From: Flavobacteriaceae bacterium
GTDB taxonomy: Bacteria; Bacteroidota; Bacteroidia; Flavobacteriales; Flavobacteriaceae
NCBI GenBank assembly: GCA_016780245.1
Contig: JADHME010000009.1
Location: 1 to 34,094, forward strand
Direction: 5' to 3'
DNA: 34,094 nucleotides
The notes beneath the pieces are model-generated. The model did not search any database. It was not told the origin of the DNA and saw only the letters and a program-made list of their open reading frames with translations. Position 1 is the stretch's first letter; each line of letters starts with the position of its first letter. Below are positions 7,636-16,283 of this stretch, in pieces. Position numbers and translations under genes: made by a program.

Positions 7636-9129
7636 ATGAAAACAATAATTGCAATTTTATATGCCCATCTTGTAAAAAGACGAAACAAAAAATGGATTGA
7701 TAGTCCAATAAAATGGCAAACAAACACATTTAAAAAACTAATAAAAAATGGTGTAAAAACTGAGTTTGGAAAAAACCATGACTTTGAAAATATTCATTCT
7801 TATGAACAGTATAAAGAAAGGGTTCCTGTAAGAGACTATGAAGAGTTAAGGCCTTATATTGATAAAGTAGTTAATGGTGAAAAAGATATTTTATGGCCTG
7901 GCAAGCCATTATACTTTGCAAAAACAAGCGGAACTACTTCAGGAGCAAAATATATTCCTATTACAAAAGAGTCTATAAAAACACATATTAGATCTGCGCG
8001 AGATGCTTTGTTAAATTATTTCCTTAAAACAAAAAATTTCAAACCTCTAAATGGTAAGCATATGTTTCTGCAAGGGAGTCCAGAACTAGACAAAAAACAA
8101 GGAATATATCACGGAAGGCTTTCCGGAATTAGTGCTCATTATGTACCGAAGCTTTTTCTTCGTAACAGAAAACCATCGTGGACTACCAACTGTATTGAAG
8201 ATTGGGAAGAAAAAGTAGAAGCTGTAATCCAAGAGACAGTTGGAGAGAAAATGACAATAATTGCGGGAATCCCATCTTGGGTGCAAATGTATTTTGAAAA
8301 AATTGTCTTAAAAGAAGGCAAAACAATTTGTCAAGTTTTTCCTGATCTTTCACTATATGTATATGGTGGGGTAAGCTATGAACCGTATCGACAAATTTTT
8401 GATAAACTATTTGGAAAGAGTATTGACACCTTGGCCACTTTTCCTGCCTCTGAAGGGTTTTTTGGTTATCAGGACCAGTTCAATAAAGATCAAACAGATC
8501 TTCTCCTACTGCTAAACAATGATATTTTCTATGAGTTTATAAAAGCAGAAGATTTTCTTAGTGGTAAGTATGACAGAGTATCTATAAAAGATGTAGAACT
8601 GGATGTAAATTATCTATTGATAATATCAACATCAGCAGGATTATGGTCATACAATATTGGAGATACAATCAAGTTTACATCAATAGACCCATACAGAATT
8701 ATAGTTTCAGGAAGAATAAAACATTTTTTATCAGCTTTTGGGGAACATGTAATTTCTAAGGAGGTTGAGAAGGCAATGGAGGCAGCAACAAAACTTCATA
8801 ATGTTGCAATTAGAGAATTTACAGTTGCGCCAAACATTAATACTATAGACATGCTTCCGCATCATGAATGGTATATAGAATTTGAGAATTTTCCAGAGGA
8901 CATGTCGGCATTTACCAAATCGCTGGATAATGAAATGATAAATCAAAACATATATTACAAAGATCTAATTGATGGAAAAATACTAAAAAGCCTAGAAGTG
9001 ATTTCTGTAGAAAGAGGAGGATTTAATAGCTACATGAAATCTGTTGGAAGACTTGGAGGACAAAACAAAGTACCTAGGCTATCTAATGACAGAAAAATTG
9101 CCGATAAATTAAAAACAATAAACGCTTGA
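7636..9129 (+). CDS. GH3 (auxin-responsive promoter) family acyl-adenylating enzyme
   Basis: Protein of 497 aa related to plant GH3 acyl-acid amido synthetases, which adenylate a carboxylic acid with ATP and join it to an amino acid. The bacterial substrates are unknown. Seen here: the ATP-binding loop TSGTTSGAK (residues 97-105), YGGVSYEPY (242-250), FPASEGFFGYQ (269-279), GDTIKF (342-347) and SGRIKHFLSAFGEHV (358-372), which match the order of nucleotide-binding motifs in this superfamily. It follows the M23 gene with no gap. Its stop TGA overlaps the TTG start of the next glycosyltransferase gene. That context suggests, but does not show, a role in envelope or glycan modification. Confidence 0.88.
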   Translation: MKTIIAILYAHLVKRRNKKWIDSPIKWQTNTFKKLIKNGVKTEFGKNHDFENIHSYEQYKERVPVRDYEELRPYIDKVVNGEKDILWPGKPLYFAKTSGTTSGAKYIPITKESIKTHIRSARDALLNYFLKTKNFKPLNGKHMFLQGSPELDKKQGIYHGRLSGISAHYVPKLFLRNRKPSWTTNCIEDWEEKVEAVIQETVGEKMTIIAGIPSWVQMYFEKIVLKEGKTICQVFPDLSLYVYGGVSYEPYRQIFDKLFGKSIDTLATFPASEGFFGYQDQFNKDQTDLLLLLNNDIFYEFIKAEDFLSGKYDRVSIKDVELDVNYLLIISTSAGLWSYNIGDTIKFTSIDPYRIIVSGRIKHFLSAFGEHVISKEVEKAMEAATKLHNVAIREFTVAPNINTIDMLPHHEWYIEFENFPEDMSAFTKSLDNEMINQNIYYKDLIDGKILKSLEVISVERGGFNSYMKSVGRLGGQNKVPRLSNDRKIADKLKTINA

Positions 9130-10169
9130 AACAAAATATTACACTTAGTTACTCAGTAAATAGAAGTTTTGTTAAATCAGACATCTATATTTTTGAGGCA
9201 CTAGGATATAATGTTCAAAGAATCTTGTCAAGGCCACATAAAAGCACCATATATTTTATATGGAATAGAACTAAAGAACTGCTAAAATCTTTATTGTATA
9301 TACCTAATTCAAAAATTGTTGTTTCTTGGTTTAATGATTATCATGCCCTAATGCCAATCATTATATCCAAAATTTTTTTTAAAAAATCTGTTATTATTGT
9401 AGGAGGTTATGATGCGATTGTTGATTATGAAAACAAACACGGAGTATTTTACAAACATAACATACGATCTAAAATAGCAAGACTTAATTATAACTTGGCT
9501 TCCGAAATATGGGTAGTTCACAAATCACTTATCACAGGTTGTGATAAAGCAGCTAGTAAATTCAATGTTATTTCAGGGGTCGAAAATTTCATTCAAAATA
9601 AACCACTCAAAATAAAAGAAATAAACACAGGGTATGATTCAAGATTTTGGAATTATGACGAAACAATAAATAAATCAGGTATTTTAACTGTTGCATTTTT
9701 TTCTGATAAAAGAGTCATCAATATTAAAGGCTTAAGTAACTTTAATAAACTGGCCTCTTTGCTTCCTAATAAAGAATTTTTGATTGTAGGAGAATCTGGA
9801 ATAAATATATCAGACTACATTAATCTAGAACCAAACGTTAAGGTCATAGGGGTTCAAAATAAATTTCAAATCAAGAGCTTATATCAAAAGTCAAAGTTTT
9901 ATTTTCAGGGCTCAAGATTAGAGGGTTTGCCTAACTCATTATGTGAAGCAATGTTGTGTGGGTGTGTGCCAATAGGATCTAAAGTCTTTGGGATACCTGA
10001 TGCTATTGGTTCAACAGGAATTTTATTTGATTTCGAAACAGACCTTGAGCAAGTAGCAGATTTCATTAATTCCAATATTGGAACAAAGGAATTCAAAAAT
10101 GCTAGAAAAAGAATAAAGAAAAAATTTAATCTTGCTTCAAGAATTGAAAAAATAAAAGAAAATATTTGA
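9126..10169 (+). CDS. Glycosyltransferase family 4 (GT-B) protein
   Basis: Cytoplasmic or membrane-associated glycosyltransferase of 347 aa. The C-terminal half carries the GT4 donor-binding signature: SRLEGLPNSLCEAMLCG near residues 259-275, with the E-x7-E pattern that grips the nucleotide-sugar. Donor and acceptor cannot be read from sequence. No ATG precedes the domain, so TTG at 9126 is taken as the start; it overlaps the GH3 stop by 4 bases (TTGA), a sign of translational coupling. The pyruvyl transferase gene follows after 1 base. Confidence 0.83.
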   Translation: MKQNITLSYSVNRSFVKSDIYIFEALGYNVQRILSRPHKSTIYFIWNRTKELLKSLLYIPNSKIVVSWFNDYHALMPIIISKIFFKKSVIIVGGYDAIVDYENKHGVFYKHNIRSKIARLNYNLASEIWVVHKSLITGCDKAASKFNVISGVENFIQNKPLKIKEINTGYDSRFWNYDETINKSGILTVAFFSDKRVINIKGLSNFNKLASLLPNKEFLIVGESGINISDYINLEPNVKVIGVQNKFQIKSLYQKSKFYFQGSRLEGLPNSLCEAMLCGCVPIGSKVFGIPDAIGSTGILFDFETDLEQVADFINSNIGTKEFKNARKRIKKKFNLASRIEKIKENI

Positions 10170-10170
10170 T

Positions 10171-11106
10171 TTGGAGATAGGTGTACTAGGATATATTGGT
10201 TCAAGAAACATTGGGGATTATATTCAAACCAAGGCAGTAATTGACATGATTCACCCAATTAATCATAAGGTTCTTGATAGAGAGGCGCTTAATAAATTTA
10301 TGGGGCCTAAGCTAAAGACAATCATAAATGGCTGGTTTATGGAAAATCCTAAAAATTGGCCACCGAATAATAATATATCTCCATTATTTATTTCTTTTCA
10401 TATTAATCCTTCAGCAGAGAGAGACCTGCTAAAACCAGAATCATTAAACTATCTAAAACAATATGAACCTATTGGATGTAGAGACACTTATACTCAAAAC
10501 CTACTTCAAAAAAATGGGATTAAATCATATCATTCATCTTGTATAACAACAACTTTTAACCGAGATAAATACATTACTAATAAAACTCAGCCTGAAGGGG
10601 TTATTGTAATAGGGGCATTCGACAGACTAAATCCGTCAATTGACTTTAGCTCAATATACAGGTTGCTATTATCACTGATTAAATATCCAATACATAAACT
10701 TAAATATCTCTTAAAGAAACAATCTTTTGAAAATCACTTACGTAATCAAAATATAGTATTTAAGAGATACCAACAAATAACAAAAAGAAAAATTTCATCT
10801 CATAACCAAGGACTTAAGCTTGCTAACGACATGTTGAAAGAAATAGCTAAAAGTGAAATTATAATTACTTCCAGAATCCATGCTGCCTTACCTGCTTTAG
10901 CTATGGGTCTTAAGGTAATCTTTATTAATGAAGGATTAAGTCACAAGAATCATATAACAAGAACAGCAGATGTAAATAAATTTTTTATGACTGTAAGTTT
11001 AGAAGAATTTTTTATGACTAATTTAGAGACCATACAAAAAAGGACTGACCATAAAGTATACTTCAAGAAAATCAAGGAAACAATAACTAAATTTATGAAT
11101 GAATGA
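10171..11106 (+). CDS. Polysaccharide pyruvyl transferase family protein
   Basis: Protein of 311 aa of the family that transfers pyruvate from phosphoenolpyruvate to sugars in surface polysaccharides, making acidic ketals. Supporting features are the N-terminal GYIGSRNIGDYIQTKA, the central GCRDTYT segment and the C-terminal TSRIHAALPALAMG block, which carries the conserved Arg-x-His. The start is TTG at 10171, 1 base after the previous stop. The end overlaps purD by 4 bases (ATGA). Acting with the GT4 gene upstream on a surface glycan is the likely role, inferred from context. Confidence 0.82.
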   Translation: MEIGVLGYIGSRNIGDYIQTKAVIDMIHPINHKVLDREALNKFMGPKLKTIINGWFMENPKNWPPNNNISPLFISFHINPSAERDLLKPESLNYLKQYEPIGCRDTYTQNLLQKNGIKSYHSSCITTTFNRDKYITNKTQPEGVIVIGAFDRLNPSIDFSSIYRLLLSLIKYPIHKLKYLLKKQSFENHLRNQNIVFKRYQQITKRKISSHNQGLKLANDMLKEIAKSEIIITSRIHAALPALAMGLKVIFINEGLSHKNHITRTADVNKFFMTVSLEEFFMTNLETIQKRTDHKVYFKKIKETITKFMNE

Positions 11107-12374
11107 ATGTTTTGGTTTTAGGCTCAGGAGGTAGAGAGCACGCGATAATCACAAGTTTTACAAATAGTAAATTAGTAAATAAAATTTATGCTCTTCCAGG
11201 TAATGGGGGAACCGGTACAATTGCTACAAATATTCAAGGTGACGTAAATGACTTTAAAAAAATTAAAGAAGAAGTAATTAATAACAATATCTCTTTGGTC
11301 TTTGTCGGACCAGAGGACCCGATTGTAAACGGTATATATGATTTTTTTAAATCAGACAATTATTTAAAAAATATTAAAATTATTGCACCAAGCAAACTTG
11401 CAGGACAACTTGAGGGGAGTAAAGAATTTGCAAAAAAATTTATGGAGAGGTACAATATACCCACCGCTAAACATGGAACTTTTACGAAAGACAATATTGA
11501 TCAATCTGATGCTTTTTTGGAAAACATGAACCCGCCATATGTTCTAAAAGCTGATGGTCTTGCAGCTGGTAAAGGAGTTTTAATTATTGATAATCTTCAG
11601 AATGCAAAAGACGAACTAAGAAGTATGATTTTAGACAAAAAATTTGGTGATTCATCATCAAAAGTTGTTATAGAGGAGTTTTTAGACGGAATAGAGTTGT
11701 CATGTTTTGTTCTTACTGACGGCATGAACTATAAAACACTTCCATTTGCTAAAGATTATAAAAAAATTGGAGAGGGAGACACTGGTTTAAACACTGGTGG
11801 AATGGGTGCAATATCCCCTATTCCTTTTTTAGATAATAAGTTTTTAGAAAAAATTGAAGAAAGAATTATAAAACCTACAATCCATGGAATAAAAAAAGAA
11901 AACATGGAATATATGGGAGTTGTTTTTATTGGGTTAATTAAAGTTGGCAAAGATCCTTATGTAATAGAATATAATGTCAGAATGGGTGACCCTGAAACTG
12001 AAGTTGTTTTTCCAAGAATAAAAAATGATCTTTTGGATCTTTTTAATTCAATGGGTTCAACTGAGTTTGAAGATATAAAATTACAAATTGATGACAGACA
12101 TGCTGCTACAATAATTATGGTATCAGGCGGATACCCTCTGGATTATGAAAAAAATAAAATAATTTCAGGTTTAACCGAAGAAACAGACTCCATAATTTTT
12201 CACGCTGGAACAAAAAAAGTTGACGATAATTTTTTAACTAATGGAGGAAGGGTTATCGCTGTAACATCTCTTTCGGAAAACTATAAGGATGCAGTAAAAT
12301 CATCTTATGATCAGATAAAAAAAATAAGCTTTGACCAAGCTTACTTCAGACAAGACATAGGTTTTGATTTATAG
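11103..12374 (+). CDS. purD: Phosphoribosylamine-glycine ligase (GARS)
   Basis: Second step of purine biosynthesis: 5-phosphoribosylamine plus glycine plus ATP gives glycinamide ribonucleotide. The 423-aa length is normal. The N-terminal VLVLGSGGREHA is diagnostic. The ATP-grasp region has KADGLAAGKGV near residues 150-160, and GDTGLNTGGMGA and the metal-binding EYNVRMGDPE blocks follow. The ATG at 11103 overlaps the stop of the pyruvyl transferase gene. The 3' end overlaps the convergent DUF6341 gene by 6 bases. Confidence 0.98.
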   Translation: MNVLVLGSGGREHAIITSFTNSKLVNKIYALPGNGGTGTIATNIQGDVNDFKKIKEEVINNNISLVFVGPEDPIVNGIYDFFKSDNYLKNIKIIAPSKLAGQLEGSKEFAKKFMERYNIPTAKHGTFTKDNIDQSDAFLENMNPPYVLKADGLAAGKGVLIIDNLQNAKDELRSMILDKKFGDSSSKVVIEEFLDGIELSCFVLTDGMNYKTLPFAKDYKKIGEGDTGLNTGGMGAISPIPFLDNKFLEKIEERIIKPTIHGIKKENMEYMGVVFIGLIKVGKDPYVIEYNVRMGDPETEVVFPRIKNDLLDLFNSMGSTEFEDIKLQIDDRHAATIIMVSGGYPLDYEKNKIISGLTEETDSIIFHAGTKKVDDNFLTNGGRVIAVTSLSENYKDAVKSSYDQIKKISFDQAYFRQDIGFDL

Positions 12375-12599
12375 AAAAGAATGAGAAGTAACATCCTTAT
12401 CTTCTTCTCCATTGTCATCGAACTCTTTTAACTTTTTAATCCAGTATGCAGCTCCAATTATACCAATCAATATAAATGTCCAAGTCACAATATTTGCTAT
12501 ATACCAATTATCATATTGAATAGTTCTCAATAAATCAAAAGGGAAGAAAAGAATTTCTTCAAAAAGCCAAGCTACGGAATAAAAAAAGTCTTTTACCAT
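12369..12599 (-). CDS. DUF6341 family small membrane protein
   Basis: Protein of 76 aa with an N-terminal amphipathic part rich in Trp and Phe, one clear membrane helix (IANIVTWTFILIGIIGAAYWI), and an acidic tail ending TSHSFL. I recognise it as the DUF6341 family found beside purD in flavobacteria; some databases label it as a uracil phosphoribosyltransferase, which nothing here supports. ATG at 12599 is preferred over a start 17 codons upstream, because that extension would run past the predicted promoter at 12615-12622. Confidence 0.75.
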   Translation of the reverse strand: MVKDFFYSVAWLFEEILFFPFDLLRTIQYDNWYIANIVTWTFILIGIIGAAYWIKKLKEFDDNGEEDKDVTSHSFL

Positions 12600-12614
12600 A
12601 ATTAAATTATTACT

Positions 12615-12622
12615 CAAAATTA
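12615..12622 (-). promoter_or_regulatory. -7 element TAATTTTG with -33 TTTG for the DUF6341 gene
   Basis: Full match to TAnnTTTG on the minus strand, with TTTG (CAAA on the plus strand at 12642-12645) exactly 19 bases further upstream. This is one of the two best full promoters in the window. It predicts a leader of about 10 bases. Confidence 0.65.
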
Positions 12623-12634
12623 ATACATTGAAAT

Positions 12635-13582
12635 ATGTTTGCAAAGACATTTGAAAAATTTTCTTACACTTCAGTCGGTATATCTACAGTTCTTCTTTTA
12701 GGAATTTCATATTACTATACAACTCTAGATATAAATTGGTCATTATTTGAATCAAAAATTATTAATGGAATATTAATTTTCGGAGCATTAATGTTATCCA
12801 ATTATGCTACAGACACAGTTACAAGAGAACTAACAATAGAAAGGTCAAATAGAAATGCATACCATCTATTATTGTATCCATTAGTTGTTATGTGTTATCC
12901 AGTTGAGTCTATTGACATGCGATTTATTATATCATCAGCAGCCATATGGGCAGCGTGGAGAAATGTGAGAATATTTTTTGAACTTACAAATACAATAAAA
13001 AAAAGTAAAAGATTATTTGACGCCTCTGTACTTCTTAGTTTCTCTTCATTTATAATTGTTGAAAACCTACTCATTTTTGTATACCCCTTGCTGGCTTTAA
13101 TTACTTCAAACATTAAGAGCGATTTTAAACATTATATAATAATTTTTATGACCCCAATTATTATTTTGCCATCAGGATATGTGCTTTTAACTTTTTTATC
13201 TTTAGAAAGTTACTTATTCAGCTCATACTTTTTTGGAGATCAACTTCAAATGCTAGATGAGTTTAAATTTATTCTGCCGACTTCTTACATCCCAGTATCA
13301 ATTGTCTTTGTATTATATATCATTTCAGTTATAATTAAATTCTACAGAACAGCTGGCTTACAAAGAAGAATTCTAGATTTTGTGGGTATTGCTTTCTTTT
13401 TGTTAACTTCTTACTTTTTTGCTATGAATCAGGAACTCAGCGGTTCAGAGTTTCATTATCTATCTCTCATACTAGTTTATTTTATATCTCAAATTTTTGT
13501 AAAAAAAATTAAGAGTTCATATGTAAACTTTATCTTTATAGTCTTAATTGCATCAATAGTAACGTTTAACTTTTTAATATGA
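12635..13582 (+). CDS. DUF6427 family multi-pass membrane protein
   Basis: Inner-membrane protein of 315 aa with about eight to ten hydrophobic segments and no recognisable catalytic motif. Position (after purD and DUF6341, before DUF4254 and GT9), size and hydrophobic pattern match the Bacteroidota DUF6427 family. Function unknown; the link with GT9 hints at envelope assembly. It is divergent from the DUF6341 gene across 35 bases. The stop overlaps the DUF4254 start (ATGA). Confidence 0.75.
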   Translation: MFAKTFEKFSYTSVGISTVLLLGISYYYTTLDINWSLFESKIINGILIFGALMLSNYATDTVTRELTIERSNRNAYHLLLYPLVVMCYPVESIDMRFIISSAAIWAAWRNVRIFFELTNTIKKSKRLFDASVLLSFSSFIIVENLLIFVYPLLALITSNIKSDFKHYIIIFMTPIIILPSGYVLLTFLSLESYLFSSYFFGDQLQMLDEFKFILPTSYIPVSIVFVLYIISVIIKFYRTAGLQRRILDFVGIAFFLLTSYFFAMNQELSGSEFHYLSLILVYFISQIFVKKIKSSYVNFIFIVLIASIVTFNFLI

Positions 13583-14196
13583 CAAAAACCGCAATAAGCT
13601 CTCTTGCTATAAAAGTATTTGAAAAATCTGTAGATGATTATCACGTATACGATGACATAAACAGGTCAGCTTCTAATCCATATGACAAAAAAGATTTTGA
13701 ACACTTGCTATATGAAAAGAATTGGATTGATACTGTCCAGTGGCATTATGAAGACATTATAAGAGATCCTGATATAGACCCAAACGAAGGTATGAGTCTT
13801 AAAAGACTTATCGATAGTTCCAACCAAAACAGAACAGAGATGGTAGAATATATCGATTCTTATTTTTTAAAACTATATTCTAATGTTAGTCCAAAACCTG
13901 ATGCTAAGGTAAACACAGAAAGTCCTGCATGGGCCCTTGATAGACTCTCGATATTAATTCTGAAAATATATCATATGAAAGAAGAATCTTTGAGAAAAGA
14001 TGTAAGTGAGCAACACAGAAACGCATGTAATGAAAAACTACAAGTTCTTCTTGAACAACAAAAAGATTTGTCAGAATCCATAGATCAATTGCTCGAAGAT
14101 TTGTCAAGAGGTGAAAAGAAAATGAAGGCTTATAAGCAAATGAAAATGTATAATGACGAAACTTTAAACCCAGTTTTGTATAAAAAAGATGAATAA
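13579..14196 (+). CDS. DUF4254 family protein
   Basis: Soluble, mostly helical protein of 205 aa, recognised as DUF4254. Its C-terminal half (about residues 130-190) looks like a charged helical bundle or coiled coil. There is no signal peptide or membrane helix. Function unknown. It is overlapped at both ends: ATGA with DUF6427, and 8 bases with the GT9 gene. It is therefore translated with a heptosyltransferase-like enzyme and may support lipooligosaccharide synthesis; that is inference. Confidence 0.8.
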   Translation: MTKTAISSLAIKVFEKSVDDYHVYDDINRSASNPYDKKDFEHLLYEKNWIDTVQWHYEDIIRDPDIDPNEGMSLKRLIDSSNQNRTEMVEYIDSYFLKLYSNVSPKPDAKVNTESPAWALDRLSILILKIYHMKEESLRKDVSEQHRNACNEKLQVLLEQQKDLSESIDQLLEDLSRGEKKMKAYKQMKMYNDETLNPVLYKKDE

Positions 14197-15256
14197 AAAA
14201 AGTGATAGACCAATTTTGGTTTATAGATTTTCTTCACTAGGTGATATAGCAATGACAGTACCGGTGTTAAGATCATTTTTCAATTCATATCCTAATCAAA
14301 AAATTGTTTTTGTCTCAAGACCATACGTTTCACCGTTATTTGAAGAATTTGACAACTTAGAATTTATACCTATTGATTTAAATAATAATTATAAAGGACT
14401 TGGGGGACTATTTAGTCTTTTTAGCAAACTCTATGGAAAAAGAGTAAGAGCAGTGGTTGACCTTCATGGTGTTTTAAGGACAAAAATTTTAAATATACTT
14501 TTTAGATTAACATTTACAAAAGTTAAGTCAATAGACAAGGGTAGGGCTGAGAGAAAAAAATTGATCAGAAAAAAAAATAAAATTTTTAAACCTTTGACCC
14601 AAGTTCACTATAAATACTCTGATGTTTTTAGAGGAATTGGCTTCCCAGTTGATTTGAGCAATCACGAGTATCCAATAAAACCCTTTTTACATCAAGAGAG
14701 TATAGAACAAGAAATATTATCAAAAAACCCTAATAAAAAAATAATTGGTATTGCTCCTTTTGCAGCTCATCAAGGAAAAAATTATCCTTTGGACTTGATG
14801 CAAAAGGTAATCGCATATCTTCAGAAAGATTATATAATCTATTTATTCGGTGGCGGAAATGATAACTTAAAACAGCTTAACATATGGGAAAATGTATATG
14901 ACAATGTAATTCACCTATCGAATAAACTTAACCTTGAGCAACAAATTAATATAATTAATTATTTAGACTTAATGATATCTATGGATTCTGCAAATGGACA
15001 TCTTGCAGCAAATTATAATATTCCAGTTTTAACATTGTGGGGAATGACTCATCCGTTTTGTGGATTTAACCCATTTGATCAACCGCAAGAAAATTCAATT
15101 ACTATAGATAGGAATCACTATCCTTATATTCCAACTTCAATTTTTGGTAATAAAATACCAAAAGGTTATGAAAATGCTTTTAGAACAATTGATCCAAAAG
15201 TAGTTATTGAAAAGGCGTTAGACATTTTATCTAAAACTACACTTCGTCATAGTTAA
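14189..15256 (+). CDS. Glycosyltransferase family 9 (heptosyltransferase-like)
   Basis: GT-B glycosyltransferase of 355 aa resembling ADP-heptose:LPS heptosyltransferases. Near the N-terminus is RFSSLGDIAMTVPVLR (residues 13-28), the typical acceptor-side motif; VDLHGVLRT follows. The C-terminal half has the donor-site SMDSANGHLAA and LTLWGMTHP segments. It probably adds a sugar to the lipooligosaccharide core on the inner face of the membrane; the exact sugar is not readable. It is overlapped by 20 bases by the convergent ferredoxin gene. Confidence 0.9.
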   Translation: MNKKSDRPILVYRFSSLGDIAMTVPVLRSFFNSYPNQKIVFVSRPYVSPLFEEFDNLEFIPIDLNNNYKGLGGLFSLFSKLYGKRVRAVVDLHGVLRTKILNILFRLTFTKVKSIDKGRAERKKLIRKKNKIFKPLTQVHYKYSDVFRGIGFPVDLSNHEYPIKPFLHQESIEQEILSKNPNKKIIGIAPFAAHQGKNYPLDLMQKVIAYLQKDYIIYLFGGGNDNLKQLNIWENVYDNVIHLSNKLNLEQQINIINYLDLMISMDSANGHLAANYNIPVLTLWGMTHPFCGFNPFDQPQENSITIDRNHYPYIPTSIFGNKIPKGYENAFRTIDPKVVIEKALDILSKTTLRHS

Positions 15257-15524
15257 CCTCAACCTCATCTGATGTGGGTCGAGCTTGACAAGAAAGGATA
15301 TATCCATCTTCAACTTCATCATCAGTCAAAATCTGGTTATTATCCATTTTTACAGATCCTTTATTAAGCTTTGCAAGACAAGCACTACATATACCCCCTT
15401 GACATGAGTATGGAGCATCAATATCATTTTCAAGAGCAAGTTCTAATATTGTTTTGTCATCTTGCATCTCAAGCTTATACTCAATATCATCACAGATAAT
15501 TTTAACTTTTTTTGACATATCCAT
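15237..15524 (-). CDS. 2Fe-2S plant-type ferredoxin
   Basis: Electron carrier of 95 aa (93 aa if the second ATG at 15518 is used). Four cysteines at 41, 46, 49 and 79 give C-x4-C-x2-C-x29-C, the normal plant-type [2Fe-2S] spacing, in the context SCQGGICSACLAKL and LSCQA. No reductase or oxygenase domain is attached and no partner gene is adjacent, so the redox partner is unknown. It is divergent from bactofilin. The stop lies inside the GT9 gene. Confidence 0.92.
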   Translation of the reverse strand: MDMSKKVKIICDDIEYKLEMQDDKTILELALENDIDAPYSCQGGICSACLAKLNKGSVKMDNNQILTDDEVEDGYILSCQARPTSDEVEVNYDEV

Positions 15525-15537
15525 ATTTTTGTTAGCG

Positions 15538-15545
15538 CAATAATA
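15538..15545 (-). promoter_or_regulatory. Possible -7 element TATTATTG for the ferredoxin gene
   Basis: Seven of eight positions match TAnnTTTG, with a TTG candidate (CAA at 15568-15570) 22 bases upstream. The surrounding TAA-repeat sequence makes a chance match more likely. Confidence 0.3.
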
Positions 15546-15606
15546 ATAATAAATTCGATATTTATTTCAAATAAATATTGTAATTTACCCACCCAATTTT
15601 TAATAA

Positions 15607-16008
15607 ATGAAAAATTATAACAATTCGGCAAGCTGCTGTATTCTAGAAAAAGACAGTTCTTTTAAAGGAGAGTTCAAGTCTGAATGTGACTTTAGGGTAG
15701 ACGGTAACTTTGAAGGGTCAATTGAAACAAATGGAAAAGTTGTAATAGGTAAAAACGGACGCATTGAGGGGACTGTAGTATGCTCTTCTGCTGATATTGA
15801 AGGTGCTATAAATGGAACTATTCATGTAAAAGACTTATTATCAATACGATCAACAGGAGAAGTTAAAGGAGATGTTGTTATGTCTAAACTAGTTGTAGAG
15901 TCTGGAGCTATTTTCAATGCTAAATCTTCAATGAAAGATGAAAATGCAGAAGATTCGTCTATAAAGAACATATCAAACTTCAACGAAACTCGTGAAAAAA
16001 CAGCCTAA
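15607..16008 (+). CDS. Bactofilin (polymer-forming cytoskeletal protein)
   Basis: Protein of 133 aa with the right-handed beta-helix of bactofilins: repeated short Gly/Val/Ile turns from about residue 18 to 108 (for example FRVDGNFEGSI and GKNGRIEGTV), followed by an acidic disordered tail. Bactofilins self-assemble into filaments that place wall enzymes and shape the cell. The N-terminus carries adjacent cysteines (residues 10-11) without a lipobox. A weak TAATTTAC at 15581-15588 could be its promoter. The 3' end overlaps atpZ by 17 bases, which ties it to the ATP synthase operon. Confidence 0.9.
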   Translation: MKNYNNSASCCILEKDSSFKGEFKSECDFRVDGNFEGSIETNGKVVIGKNGRIEGTVVCSSADIEGAINGTIHVKDLLSIRSTGEVKGDVVMSKLVVESGAIFNAKSSMKDENAEDSSIKNISNFNETREKTA

Positions 16009-16195
16009 ACTCTGGATAATTCTTTCAGGTTTAGTTTTTCAAATTGCAGCCGTAATGTACCTTTTAATTAGAGCCGGAACATGGGCTGATTCATATTTTC
16101 AAAATCAATCTAATCATTACACTTTGGGGCTATCAATCATAGGTGTAATTCTTATAATTTTTTTGATTCTTTCACAGACAAAAAATTTAAAATAA
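15992..16195 (+). CDS. atpZ: AtpZ/AtpI family protein
   Basis: Protein of 67 aa with two membrane helices (about residues 7-26 and 43-61) separated by a short polar loop, the layout of AtpZ/AtpI, thought to help ion handling and c-ring assembly of the F-type ATP synthase. The start is GTG at 15992 inside the end of bactofilin. The longer second AtpI-like gene that from memory often follows in flavobacteria is missing here. An 88-base gap with its own promoter leads to atpB. Confidence 0.78.
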   Translation: MKKQPKLWIILSGLVFQIAAVMYLLIRAGTWADSYFQNQSNHYTLGLSIIGVILIIFLILSQTKNLK

Positions 16196-16244
16196 CTTTT
16201 TAAATTTTGACCTCAAATGATTTTATAAATATGTATTTATATCT

Positions 16245-16252
16245 TACATTTG
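16245..16252 (+). promoter_or_regulatory. -7 element TACATTTG for the atp operon
   Basis: Full match to TAnnTTTG, 31 bases before the atpB ATG, in an 88-base gap. It predicts a leader of roughly 25 bases for atpBEFHAG. Read-through from bactofilin-atpZ is also possible. Confidence 0.55.
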
Positions 16253-16283
16253 TCGCGCAAAACTTAATCTACTTAGTTTAAGC

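Noticed and set aside
12600-12650. 17-residue extension of the DUF6341 protein
   Set aside because: The extension runs through a full -33/-7 promoter match and overlaps the divergent gene start.
15541-15588. TAATTTAC at 15581-15588 as a firm bactofilin promoter
   Set aside because: Only six of eight positions match TAnnTTTG and there is no -33 element; too weak to list on its own.
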